Positions 1 to 10,147 of a stretch of DNA of 64,000 bases are shown here, piece after piece. The position numbers and the translations under genes are program-made. The notes under the pieces were generated by a model. It was given only the letters and a program-made list of their open reading frames with translations, made no database searches and was not told the origin of the DNA. Source of the DNA: Symbiodinium natans (taxonomy: Eukaryota > Sar > Dinophyceae > Suessiales > Symbiodiniaceae); contig CAJNDS010002546.1 in the NCBI GenBank assembly GCA_905221605.1, positions 572,684-636,683 of the forward strand, given 5' to 3'. Numbering within the stretch: position 1 is the stretch's first letter; each line of letters opens with the position of its first letter.

Positions 1-109
1 CAAGCCCTAAAGCCGCAAAGCCCAAACCCCGAAGCCCTGCATCCTCCGGAAGTCCTGCAGCTCTTCCACGCTTTTCTTAGTGTGGGTTAGTAGGGAATGG
101 GGGGGAATG

Positions 110-173
110 AGGTACCCTACATAATCCCTTAGAGGGTATATATGGGGGGATATAGGGTACCTCATTCCCTGAA
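110..173. repeat. Short inverted-repeat (MITE-like) element
   Basis: GAATGAGGTACCCTA at the left is the inverse of TAGGGTACCTCATTC at the right, with about 35 bp between. A related element with longer arms lies at 43177-43270. Confidence 0.6.
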
Positions 174-564
174 CCCTAAGCCCTAAACATCCCTAATCCC
201 TAAACCCTAAACCCTAAAGTAAGTTTTCCCCAAGGCGTGGAGGTTAGAGCGGAGCCGACTGTTGCTCTCGCGCGGCGAGGTGGCAGGCCAGCGATTCGGA
301 TTTGGGGTTTAGGGATTAGGGTTTAGGTTTTAGGGTTTAGGGTTTAGGGTTTAGGTTTTAGGGTTTAGGGTTTAGGGTTTGGGGTTTGGGGTTTAGGGTT
401 TGGGGTTTGGGGTTTAGGGTTTGGGGTTTAGGGTTTAGGGTTTAGGGTTTGGGGTTTGGGGTGTAGGGTTTAGGGTTTAGAGGGATTTAGGTTGAGGGGT
501 GAGCCCCAAAACCCCGTTTGTTTTTTGGGGGGGAGGGGGTCTGGGTGGAGGGCGGCGGTGGGTT

Positions 565-703
565 TAGGTAGGGTTTAGGGTTTAGGGTTTAGGGTTTAGG
601 GTTTAGGGTTTAGGGTTTAGGGTTTAGGGTTTAGGGTTTAGGGTTTAGGGTTTAGGGTTTAGGGTTTAGGGTTTAGGGTTTAGGGTTTAGGGTTTAGGGT
701 TTA
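565..703 (+). repeat. Uninterrupted (TTTAGGG)n block
   Basis: About 19 near-perfect units in the TTTAGGG orientation, among the longest pure runs in the window. Sequence on both sides is non-telomeric or degenerate. Confidence 0.95.
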
Positions 704-809
704 GAGCCTTTCACGTTGGGGACCGCAGGTTGGTGTGCGGTTCATGGTCTGTGGTCCATGGTGGGTTTAGGGTTTAGGGTTTAGGGTTTAGGGTTTAGGG
801 TTAGGGTTT

Positions 810-1480
810 AGGGTTTAGGTGGCTACGCAGATCCCTTTGCCCCATATGCTCGGTCAACCAGTGCAGTTTTCTCAGTGAATCTCCATTGGACCCCCATAAG
901 AGTGACGAGGAGCAAAGGCAGCACTGGTGCAAACGCTGCCGCCACCATCCCCATATAGAAGTAGCCCCTAAATAACTCCCAAATAAACCCCAAGGTCCCT
1001 TATAAGGGTCTCCTTTCCACGCGTCTACAGTGAACCATACAATCCAGTACATCAAATCAGACGGGGTCGGGCGGCAGCGGCTGGAATTCCACTTGGTCCC
1101 CACCACTGCGACGATTCCGGGATTTGAAGTATGGGCCCTGAATATAGTGTATACAAGCGTTCCATAACAATGGACCCAAAGTAAGAGCCCGTACTTCGGA
1201 TCCCTTATCTATGAGTCATCACGGCGTAAGCCTGAATAGCACGCAGAGATAGGGACCAACCAGTGTTTCCATGCAAGTCTCCCTCTTCTACTCTAAAGCC
1301 TACAGACCTACAGACCCTACAGCCCTAAACTCCTTCAACCCTAATTAAAAGGGGGGGGTTTGTCCGAAATTGGGGGGTACCTTCTTAGGGCCCTGATTAT
1401 AAGGGAATCCTATTAATTGGGGGTCTACATCTGGGCTCCCCTATTTTCTTAGACCCACAAATTGCAACACCCTAAACCTT
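810..1480. other. Non-coding stretch, probable intron interior
   Basis: Lies between a TTTAGGG block and a CCCTAAA block, the arrangement seen in introns elsewhere in the window. It holds the palindromic module AAGGTCCCTTATAAGGG near 992 but no convincing exon. A minus-strand open frame at 801-1106 is rich in Trp and has no family features. Confidence 0.45.
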
Positions 1481-1583
1481 AAGCCCTAAACCCTAAACCC
1501 TAAACCCTAAACCCTAGGCCCTAAACCCTAAACCCTAAACCCTAAACATCATAGACCCTAAAGCCTCGAACCTTAGTTGCAAG

Positions 1584-1647
1584 GCCCGCTCGATGCCACG
1601 GAGGAGGTTTGGAGTTGGAACATCATGCGCCACGTGAGGCTGCCTGG
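1584..1647 (+). CDS. Candidate internal exon, unknown product
   Basis: Open in a frame giving DATEEVWSWNIMRHVRLPG, with mostly C or G at third positions, after a possible AG acceptor (TTGCAAG) and before GTGGGA. It sits between a CCCTAAA block and a TTTAGGG block. I do not recognise the protein, and the neighbouring exons cannot be joined with confidence. Confidence 0.35.
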
Positions 1648-2189
1648 GTGGGAGTTTGTGGTTTTTCAAGGAACAAAAGGAGGGAACCCTTATAAGGGAC
1701 CTTAAGGTTTAGGGTTTAGGGTTTAGGGTTTAGGGTTTAGGGGCTTCTTTGAGCTTACATAGGGGAATAAGACTATTGGTCCCGGCTAGGGGTCCCTCCT
1801 CATACCCCTCAAGGTCTAGTGTTTTCAGAACCCGAAACCCGAAGCCCTAAACCTTCAAGTTTAGGGCTTGGCGGCTTGGGTGTAAGTTCGGCATAAGCAG
1901 TTCTTCAAATCATGGCACCCCAATAAGGCCCGTGCAGTTTGGAATATATATATATATGTGTATGTATTTTCTGTAAGTGCTCCATCCAAGGTTTAAGGGC
2001 AGGAGACCATCACGTGAAGAACAGGCCGCGTAATAAGGTTTCGCACTCGGCTGCTACCAAAAGTCGTGAAAGTCAGCCCTTACCTCCGCCGACAATGCAA
2101 TCACATTGCATCTTACACCCTAAACTAAACCCAAAACGTTAAGTAAGCCACCCCTACTTCCTTAATTCCCGACTAAGAACCAGTCTGAG

Positions 2190-3160
2190 TAGCAGAGGCC
2201 TGCAGATGCACCGGAAGGTCCTGCCTCAACGAGGCAGGATCCTCCTGCAAGCCGACGGTCTGGGGTTTAGGATTTAGGGTTTAGGGTTTAGGGTTTAGGG
2301 CTTGGGGCTTAGGGCTTAGGGTTTGGGGTTTAGGCTTGAGGGTTTAGGGTTTAGGGTGTCATGGTGAGCTGAGGCTATGTAGCGACCCTTTTTATATACA
2401 GCATAATTAATCCCTAAGCCCTAAGCCCTCAATCCTGACCCCACCCTAAACCCTTGTGTAGCTCAACCTCCACGTCGACCCAGTGGAAGCTTGCCAAGTT
2501 TCAACCCTCAACCCTGAGCCCGAAGCCCGAAGCCCGAAGCCCGAAGCCCGAAGCCCGAAGCCCGAAGCCCGAAGCCCGAAGCCCTAATTTTAAATCCCCA
2601 AACCCTAAACCCCTAAGCCCTAAGCCCCAAACCCTAAGCCCAAAGCCCCATTTCGCTGGAGACGTGAAGCTGGGAAGCTCGCCAAAATGGGCAAGCAAGA
2701 TCCAAAAAGGGTTTTAGGGATTAGTGCTTTGTAATATTCAAGTAGAGTTTAGGTTATGGGGTTTAGGTGTTTGCCGTTTCGCTCATCCTGTGATTAGCTT
2801 GAACTGACACAGAGAAGTGCCAAGCCCTGAGGTGCTAAACCTAACCCCAAACCCTGAAACCCTAAACCCTAAACCCTAAACCCTAAACCCTAAACCCTAA
2901 ACCCTAACTCCACACCCTCTGTCCCCCTTTCCAAGACTCCAAGACCCGAAACCCTAAAGCTGAAACACCAAACTCGAAACCGAAACTCTAAAAGGCTTCT
3001 GGAAGATTCTTGACAGATCTTGAGAGGCCAAAAACACTAAAAACCCCAAGCCCTAAACCACCCTAAACCCTAAACCCGGGTTACATCGGACTAGGCCGAT
3101 GCCGGGAATGGAAGCTCTTCGTGCTCCAGCGCCTTGGGCCAGCGATTTGTGGCCGAGAGG
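2190..3160 (+). other. Cluster of weak exon candidates
   Basis: Three short open stretches lie between telomere-type blocks: after AG at 2200 (frame MHRKVLPQRGRILLQADG), near 2655-2710 (AGDVKLGSSPKWASKIQK) and near 3092-3160 (PMPGMEALRAPAPWASDLW). Each is open and GC3-rich in one frame, but none has a recognisable domain, and splice phases could not be chained. Treat these as leads only. Confidence 0.25.
2517..2584 (+). repeat. AGCCCGA 7-mer tandem repeat
   Basis: Nine or so tandem copies of AGCCCGA, a derivative of the AACCCTA unit with two substitutions, amplified locally. Confidence 0.85.
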
Positions 3161-3840
3161 GTTTTCAACCCTAAACCCTAAACCCTAAACCCTAAACCCT
3201 AAACCCTAAACCCTAAACCGTAAACCAAGTTGAGGATCTAGGTTTCAAGCAGGTTTTGGGGTCTACAGTTTGGGGTTTGGGGTGTCGGGCCTGAGTTCCA
3301 CTTAACACACGTTTGGTGGTACCCTAAACGTTTAGGGTTTAGGGTTTAGGGTTTAGGGTTTAGGGTTTAGGGTTTAGAGGTGCAGGAACTACAACAAGGA
3401 GACATGGCCGCTGAGCAAGCCACACAATGCAGTGCCGCTGCGTCGCTCTGTGTGTTGGCACGACCTCTGCCTTTGAAGCTCCCATCTTTCACGAGCTCCC
3501 CAGGCCCTCTTTAAGGGACGAATCCCATTTACCCTCTAATGCCCCAACGAAGCCAATTATGCAGGGCTGACTATGGGGATTGCACGGCCCTTTGGCCCAT
3601 CAAGCCCTAGGTGAGCGCCAAGCTCTTCGCCTGCGCAAGGCAGGGAAGCCAAAAGAGCTTGAAATGTTTTGGGTGGGGAGCTATATGTTACAGAGGGTTG
3701 GGGGGGGTCAGGGTTGTTTAGAGGTTTAGAGGTTTAAGGGTCTGTTTGAGGACTTCTATGGGCTGAGCTTGTGGCGTCCCTGGTCTTGATTGCGCGGAAG
3801 CACATTCCCCCACCCTCCGAACCCTACTTCCTGCCTCAGG

Positions 3841-6021
3841 ATGACTTTGGTACGACTGCTTTGCTTGGCGCTGGCCGCTGGCTCCATTGCTGTCGCCCGA
3901 AGCCTGGGATGGGGTTTAGGGTTTAGGGTTTAGGGTTTAGGGTTTAGGGTTTAGGGTTTAGGGTTTAGGGTTTAGGGTGTAGGGTGTAGGGTGTAGGGTT
4001 TAGGGTTTACGGTTTAGGGTTTAGGGTTTAGGGTCTAGGGTTTAGGGTTTAGGGGGTTAGGGGGTTAGGGGGTTAGGGGGTTAGGGGGTTAGGGGGTTAG
4101 GGGGTTAGGGTTTAGGGTTTAGGGTTTAGGGTTTAGGGCCTCTTGAGCCCTGCGGTCATCACCATATTTGGTTCCAGCGCCACTCATCCACTCGGAAGCC
4201 TCTTTGACTGCTTAGTAAGTAGGGATGGTAAGGTGGCTCTGGTGTGTTGTTGTAATAGGGTTTCTAGGCGAGTTTATGTAGACGTACTAAGTCAAAAGAG
4301 ATTCCAAGCAGGCGGATTTATTGGTCGACATCCCTCGTGACAAGCCCCACCTTTCTCCTGCATCTCCATGCTGAACACTACTCGGCATACTCTAGGGGAC
4401 GAGATGCAGCCATTGCTGCAGGGAAGGGCGGACAGCCACTCTGTAGCCGGTGCTTAGGATTCAGGGTAATAGGTTCTTCACTTCCTTTACCTTATCAACC
4501 CCTAAGCAGAAGTGTTTGCCTGACATTTCTTTTCCGTGCAACACAGCCTGGTTTTGCAATCGCACCCAACCAAGACTGCCTAGGCTGTGGGCATCTGTGA
4601 CTTCGTGCTGATCCGCCAAGACTACTTCAAGTTCACCATGCTGCGGCAGCTTAGCTCGCAAGCCTTGGCCGGATCGTTGCATTTGCACAGCTGTGAGTGC
4701 GCAGGGTGTCGTGGTGACTTTTGGGATGTTTTGTGGCTGGCGAATCCTTCTCTCAATGAGGGAACGCCCATGATTTGCATTGGAGGTAGCTGTTGAAGTT
4801 CTTACCTTTACCCCTACTTAAACCCTACACGCTAAACCCGGATCCCTACAGTCTGTGTGGTAATCAGGTATAACTTTGCGCAAGACCTGATCGGCCTCAT
4901 GATAGCAGCAGAGATCGTCGTCTTCAACGGCAGCCAGCTGGCGTTTCCCTTCCCCCCAATAATACCAGGAGTTTAGGGTTTGGGGTTTGAGGTTTGAGGT
5001 TTGGGGTTTAGGACCCCTGTCGTTGCTTGGTCGCTGCGCAGCAGAGATCCCTTCCAGTACACCAAATCTTGAAATAGCATCATCTGATACTGATTTTGTT
5101 AATAAATTAGTCTATAAAGATCAAATTTATAAAGAACACCCCGCATGAGGGTCTCAAACTAAACCCTAAACTCTCTAAACCCTCTAAGCCCGAAACCCTA
5201 AACCCTCTAGACCCTAAACCCTTACCCCTCTAAACCCTAGCCCGGCTGCCTTAGCCCCTGCTGTGAACCAGTGAACCTAACCCTAAACCCTAAACCCTAA
5301 ACCCTAAACCCTAAACCCTAAACCCTAAACCCTAAACCCTAAACCCTAAACCCTAGCTTCAGATTCCGAACCCAGCGTGGGCATGTCGCAGTTCAGGGCA
5401 GCGCAATGGGGCTTAGGGTTTGGGATTTAAGGTTTAGGATTCAGGGTTGGGGTTTAGGGTTCAGGGCTTGGAGTTTAGGTTTAGGGTTTAGGCTTGGGGC
5501 TTGGTGCTTAGGGTTTGGTATTTAAGGTTTAGGATTCAGGGTTTACGGTTTGGGGTTTAGGGTTCAGGGCTTCGAGTTTAGGTTTAGGGCTTGGGGCTTA
5601 GGGTTTGGGATTTGAGGTTTAGGGTTCAGGGTTTCGGGTTTAGGGTTCGGGGTTTAGGACACACACACACACACAGACACCGAGACGGGGTCTCACTAAG
5701 CCCCAAGAAAGGCCCAGGCACGCAAAACTCGAGCCTCCAAAGACCACGGAAACCCAAACACCCAATACCCTGAACCCCACACCCTAAACCCACTGGTTTT
5801 AGGGTTTAGGGTTCAGGGTTTAGGGTTTAGGGTTTAGGGTCAAAACCCGTTTAGGGTCGAAACAGCAACTCCTCCACCTCAAAAGAAACATAAGCTCATG
5901 AAGCACACTAAGCCGCTGAGGCATTCTCAAGAGGGCCTCGATGGTTCTCACGCGGCTGGAGAAGCATCGCAACCGCATCGAATTCGTGCGAGCCCATTAC
6001 CTCAAGGCCGATGGGGCATGA
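3841..6021 (+). CDS. Multi-exon gene for a small protein with an N-terminal signal peptide (provisional)
   Basis: The first coding exon (3841-3913) starts MTLVRLLCLALAAGSIAVA, a clear signal-peptide pattern: basic start, hydrophobic core, small residues. I chain it to 4396-4442, 4584-4692, 4852-4970, 5363-5410 and 5932-6021; all phases agree. The exon at 4584 ends in a canonical GTGAGT. The exon at 4852 encodes VVIRYNFAQDLIGLMIAAEI, partly hydrophobic, and is followed directly by GTTTAGGG, so the telomere unit is the donor. The last exon reads LEKHRNRIEFVRAHYLKADG then TGA. That stop could be intronic if GCATGA is a GC donor, in which case the gene runs on into the 6.4-9.3 kb exons. About 160 aa as drawn. 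I do not recognise the family. The signal peptide and exons 3-4 are the surest parts. Confidence 0.5.
4046..4114 (+). repeat. TTAGGGGG 8-mer variant array
   Basis: About eight tandem TTAGGGGG units embedded in a TTTAGGG block (3910-4138): a local expansion of one variant. Confidence 0.9.
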
Positions 6022-6193
6022 TCCAAGGTGCCATCCTTACTTCCTAAACAAGGGAATTAGGGCTTTGCCTTTAGCATTTAGGGCTTGGGTAGGGTTAGGG
6101 CTGACAGTTGGGGAGGGGGGCCGGGGGAGGCCGAAGATTTCTTAAACATCAAGGCCTCTTGTTTTGCTTTTTGGGCGCACCGGAGGTCTCAAC

Positions 6194-6194
<1 letters not shown>

Positions 6195-6228
<34 letters not shown>
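6195..6228. repeat. Poly-C run
   Basis: 34 consecutive C immediately upstream of a long CCCTAAA block. Runs this long are error-prone in sequencing, so the exact length is uncertain. Confidence 0.85.
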
Positions 6229-6232
<4 letters not shown>

Positions 6233-6264
6233 CCCTCAACCCTCAACCCTCCCTAAACCCTCAA

Positions 6265-6396
6265 ACCCTAAACCCTAAACCCTAAACCTAAACCCTAAAC
6301 CCTAAACCCTAAACCCTAAACCCTAAACCCTAAACCCTAAACCCTAAACCCTAAACCCTAAACCCTAAACCCTAAACCCTAAACCCTAAACCCCAA
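6265..6396 (-). repeat. Long (CCCTAAA)n block
   Basis: About 18 near-perfect units in the CCCTAAA orientation, upstream of the candidate exon near 6448. Confidence 0.95.
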
Positions 6397-6440
6397 ACCA
6401 AACCCCAAACCCTAAACCCGAGTCCGAAGCCCTGCTTTAG

Positions 6441-9310
6441 TGTCCAGAATCTATGATCTGCTGCTGACAAAGGTTCCAAGTGAGTCCATGTGATATACTA
6501 TGTATACTATGAAGATTGAGGTGATTTGATGCAGGGATGTTAAGGTTTGTCTAGGGTTTAGGGCTTCCTAAACCAGAACTCCCCATCCCAAAGAGACCCC
6601 GCAACTGCCGGGCGACCCGAACACTCTGAACTGTTTCTGGGTTTTAGCTATTCGGGCATGAGGGTACTAGGATTTAGGGTTTAGGGGTTTAGGGTTTAGG
6701 GTTTAGGGTCTAGGGTTTAGGGTTTAGGGTCACCCTGCCAGGCCTTGTGCCTTCAATTCATTAATTCGCTCGGTGCCCAGTTGGCCAAAGGGTCCGTGAA
6801 GACGATGGAGGAGTTGTTTCGGGTTTTGTGGTTTAGGGTTTAGGGTTTAGGGTTTAGGGCTGTCGCCATGCGCATCCAAGACTCTTTCTCGTGCCGCTTA
6901 TAAATTGTGGGTTGGCGCGTAGGTGCTGCCAGATGCAGGGCATATTCTGGGTTGTTTAAGCCAGGTATGGCTTTGAACCCAGTAATATAGGGCCGGAATA
7001 ATTACTAAAAACATTCCCGTATGGTCCCTTTAGAATTCTACAATAGTAACCCCACAAAACCCCATTCTAGTTTTTTATTTAGGCCCCTATATTTAGTCGG
7101 AACGTTGCTCAAGGGATCGTGTTGAGAGGAAATCTATAATGCCTCAGTTGCAACCTCAATCCAGTACCTTAGTGGGTGTCCTCTGTGGAGGCCTTTGAAG
7201 TATTGAACCCTGATTATCCTCAATACCTTTTAGGGTTTAGGGTTTAGGGTGTAGGGTTTAGGGTTTAGGGTTTAGGGTTTACGACCTAGGGAGAATATTG
7301 CGTGGTGGAAAGGATTCGCTGGCGGTGTACTCAAGAGCTAGCTGTTGCTTCGAGAGGAACGTCTGTCATGGTACCGTCGGTCTTCCTGCTTGCTCCCATA
7401 CCTGTCGGTTGGTTATAAAATGTGAGTAATATGTTTCGGGTTTAGGGTTTGGGGTTCAGGGTTTAGGGTTTAGGGTTTGGGGTTTGGGGTTTAGGGTTTG
7501 GCGTTCGGGTGCAGCGTTTAGGGCTTTCAGGGATTCGGGGCTAAGGGCTCCGTTCCGCTTGATGTTCCAACTTGTTTGGCCTGCCAGACATGTTCCACTA
7601 AGCCCTAAACCCTAAACCCTAAACCCTAAACCCCGAACCCTCAGGTGTGCATCGCTCTTCTACATCGCTTTCTACCCAGATCGGTGGCGCTTGTGCACTT
7701 CTCAGTGCAGCGTTTCGTACATTTAGGGTTTAGGGTTTAGGGTTTAGGGTTTAGGGTTTAGGGTTTAGGGAACCTCAAGAACAGGGACCAGTGTCGGGGC
7801 CTCAACGAAGACTTGGCCGTGTTTGTTGTTGCTTGTTTTTGAGTACGTCCACCCCTAAACCCTAAACCCTAAAGCCTAAAGCCAGGAGGGCGGGCGGAGG
7901 GGTGGAGGCGTACTCGTAGTTTCGGAACTTCTATGGGGGACCTCTTTGCCATTTTTGTCGTGAAGTATCCATGCGCTACTTGCTTTCTAAACCCTAAACC
8001 CTAAACCCTGAACCCTAAACCCTAAACCCTAAACCTCCATCAACGTCCAGCTCAGGTCCTTGGCTGCCCACTTCTCTTGTACATACTATGTCGGGGACTC
8101 GGCGCTTGGCACTTGACAGACTGGGGGCCGAAGGGTTCAGGGCTTGGGGTTTTGTTAGGGTTTGGGGAGTGGGGTTTAGGGTTTTAGAGTTTAGGGACTA
8201 TCCATGGATCCCGTGAGGTTGTCGGAATCGGTGCACAGGGTTTAGCGTTTCGGGCTGCATTCCGGACCCCCCCCCCCCCCCCCAACAAAAAAAACATAAG
8301 CACAACAAACTACCCCCCTCCCTTCCCCTCCCCCCAGGCTGCCCTAAGTTCCGTTTTTTCATCGGCCTGCCCAGCCCCATTTAAGGTTAGTTGAGGCGGA
8401 TCGAGATAGGGTCCTGAAGTCTACAAGTCAGGAGGCTGACCCTAAACCTGAACTGAACCCTCAACCCTAAACCCTATAAACCCTAAACGCTACAAACCCT
8501 ATAAACCCTATAACCGCAAAACCCTTTACCCTAAACCCAAGCCCAAACTTTCAGTCCACAGTGCAGTGTCCTGTCAAGGCCGATTCTTGGTGGAACCAGT
8601 GGGGCAGCACGTGCCATGCTTGAAGAGGGAGGAGGACTTAGAGTACAGGGTTTAGCGTTCAGGCTTCAAGGTTTTGAGGTTCCAGGTTTACGGTCCTAAA
8701 CCCTAAACCCTAAACACCCTTTTCTCATCATGCATGTTCGGGCTCGGTAGCGCTCGGCTTCAGGGCAGTGGTTCGAAGGGAATCTGATCAGTTTTCAGGT
8801 CGTACGAGTCGTACGGTTTTCGGCTCAGCACATCTCATGGTCAGTTCTCTAATTGTACGACCTTCGTTTTTGGTTGTTCGGGGGGGAGGTGGGGGGGGGG
8901 GGGGGGGGGAAAGAGGGTGGGGTTCTAAAGTAATGCAGTACAAGTGGATCTGGTCGCACAGTGAATGTTAAACTTCTTTTGCAGATTAGAGCCCTATGCA
9001 GTAACTCAAAACCACTTTTTCCTGCATGGGCAACGAAATGCGGCTTCGTCAATTTGATTTCCCAACTGGTTCTTTGCAGGATGTTCCTTGTCTCCCTTTG
9101 CTAGTGGCGATCTTGCCGCTGCAAAGATCTCACAACACAAGAGCATCCCTGAAACCTTGCACCCTAAACCCTAAACCCTGAACCTTATAACCCTATAACC
9201 CTATAACCCTATAACCCTATAACCCTATATCCCTATAACCCTATAAACCCCAAAGCCCTACATGATGAAGCAGCTTCTGGGCGCAGCCCTGAAGGTTTAG
9301 GGAGCATGGA
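6441..9310 (+). CDS. Chain of candidate exons, unknown (possibly membrane) protein
   Basis: Open GC3-rich stretches with splice-like borders: about 6448-6479 (RIYDLLLTKVP, donor GTGAGT); 6742-6830 (LQFINSLGAQLAKGSVKTME, ending TG before GTTTAGGG); about 7645-7712; about 8056-8115; about 8560-8660; and about 9262-9294 (MMKQLLGAALK before GTTTAGG). The 6742 and 7645 exons join in phase, giving LWCASLFYIAFYPDRW, which looks like a membrane segment. Donor GTTT and acceptor-side GTGT differ at one base, as expected of a decayed 4-bp duplication. No start codon is evident, so this may be the rest of the gene starting at 3841. Family not recognised; individual borders are uncertain. Confidence 0.4.
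6983..7095. mobile_element. MITE-like inverted-repeat element, copy 1
   Basis: Left end TAATATAGGGCCGGAATAAT and right end ATTTAGGCCCCTATATTTA are inverted repeats. Internal matches (CATTCC..TAGGGTCC-type segment, CCCCATTCTAG) are shared with the element at 9853-9970, so the two are copies of one family. There is no coding capacity. Confidence 0.65.
9186..9248 (-). repeat. CCCTATAA 8-mer array
   Basis: About seven tandem CCCTATAA units, a locally amplified variant of the telomere-type unit. Confidence 0.9.
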
Positions 9311-9442
9311 ATCTACACTCAAGCTCATAAAGGCCTAGACAAACCCCAGTAGTAGAGTAGGCAACCGTGAACCTTTTTGGGGTGTTCTCATCTCTACAAA
9401 ATCCCAGTGGCTAACGTTTTGTTCCCCTAGTATACTTTACTA

Positions 9443-9575
9443 AACCCTAAACCCTAAACACCCTAAACACCCTAAACACCCTAAACACCCTAAACACCCT
9501 AAACACCCTAAACACCCTAAACACCCTAAACACCCTAAACACCCTAAACACCCTAAACACCCTAAACACCCTAAA
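9443..9575 (-). repeat. CCCTAAACA 9-mer array
   Basis: About 14 tandem copies of CCCTAAACA, homogeneous across the block and unlike neighbouring blocks. Confidence 0.95.
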
Positions 9576-9852
9576 CTCTACTGGGTAGAAGGAGGGGCCC
9601 CTGAAGTTCTGGAAGGCACCCTTAGTCTCATTCCCCTATATTACCCTGGGACCCTAGATCTACCTTATGTAGTCCCCATATACCGAAGTAGGGTTTAGGG
9701 TTTAGGGTTTAGGGTTTAGGGTTTAGGGTTCAGGGTTTAGGGTTTAGGGTTTAGGGTTTAGGGTTTCCCCCCCCCCCAAATAATCCCTAAATAAGCCCTA
9801 AGGTCCCTTGTAAGGGTCCCTCCTTTAGTCCCTTGAACACTGGACAACTACG

Positions 9853-9970
9853 TAATATAGGGGTCGGAATAATTACCAGTAGTATTCCCTTAGGGTCCCT
9901 AATTATAATTGTACTATAAAATTTCCAAAGCCCTATTCTAATGTTCTAATTATTCAGGCCGCTATATTAT
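9853..9970. mobile_element. MITE-like inverted-repeat element, copy 2
   Basis: TAATATAGGGGTCGGAATAA at the left pairs with TAATTATTCAGGCCGCTATA at the right. Same family as 6983-7095 and the better preserved copy. It lies between a TTTAGGG block and a CCCTAAA block, in a probable intron. Confidence 0.7.
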
Positions 9971-10147
9971 GTCCAATCGAAGCTTGCAGCCCTAAAACCC
10001 TAAACCATAAGCCCTAAACCTAAACCCAACACCCGAGACCCTAAACCCTAAACCCTAAACCCTAAACCCTAAACCCTAAACCCTAAACCCTAAACCCTAA
10101 TCCTAAACTAAGTAAGCCAGCCGTCTCCTGCTGGACACAGGTGCGCG

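Noticed and set aside
1-820. Window start as a true chromosome end
   Set aside because: Orientation of the repeats changes within the first 300 bp and the blocks are broken by other sequence; a telomere would be one-directional and continuous.
801-1106. Minus-strand frame of 101 codons
   Set aside because: It lies in a probable intron interior, includes the dispersed AAGGTCC..AGGG module, and its Trp-rich composition has no coding look.
2454-2717. Plus-strand frame of 87 codons rich in SPKPEAR
   Set aside because: Most of it is the AGCCCGA repeat. Only the last part, near 2655-2710, may be exon.
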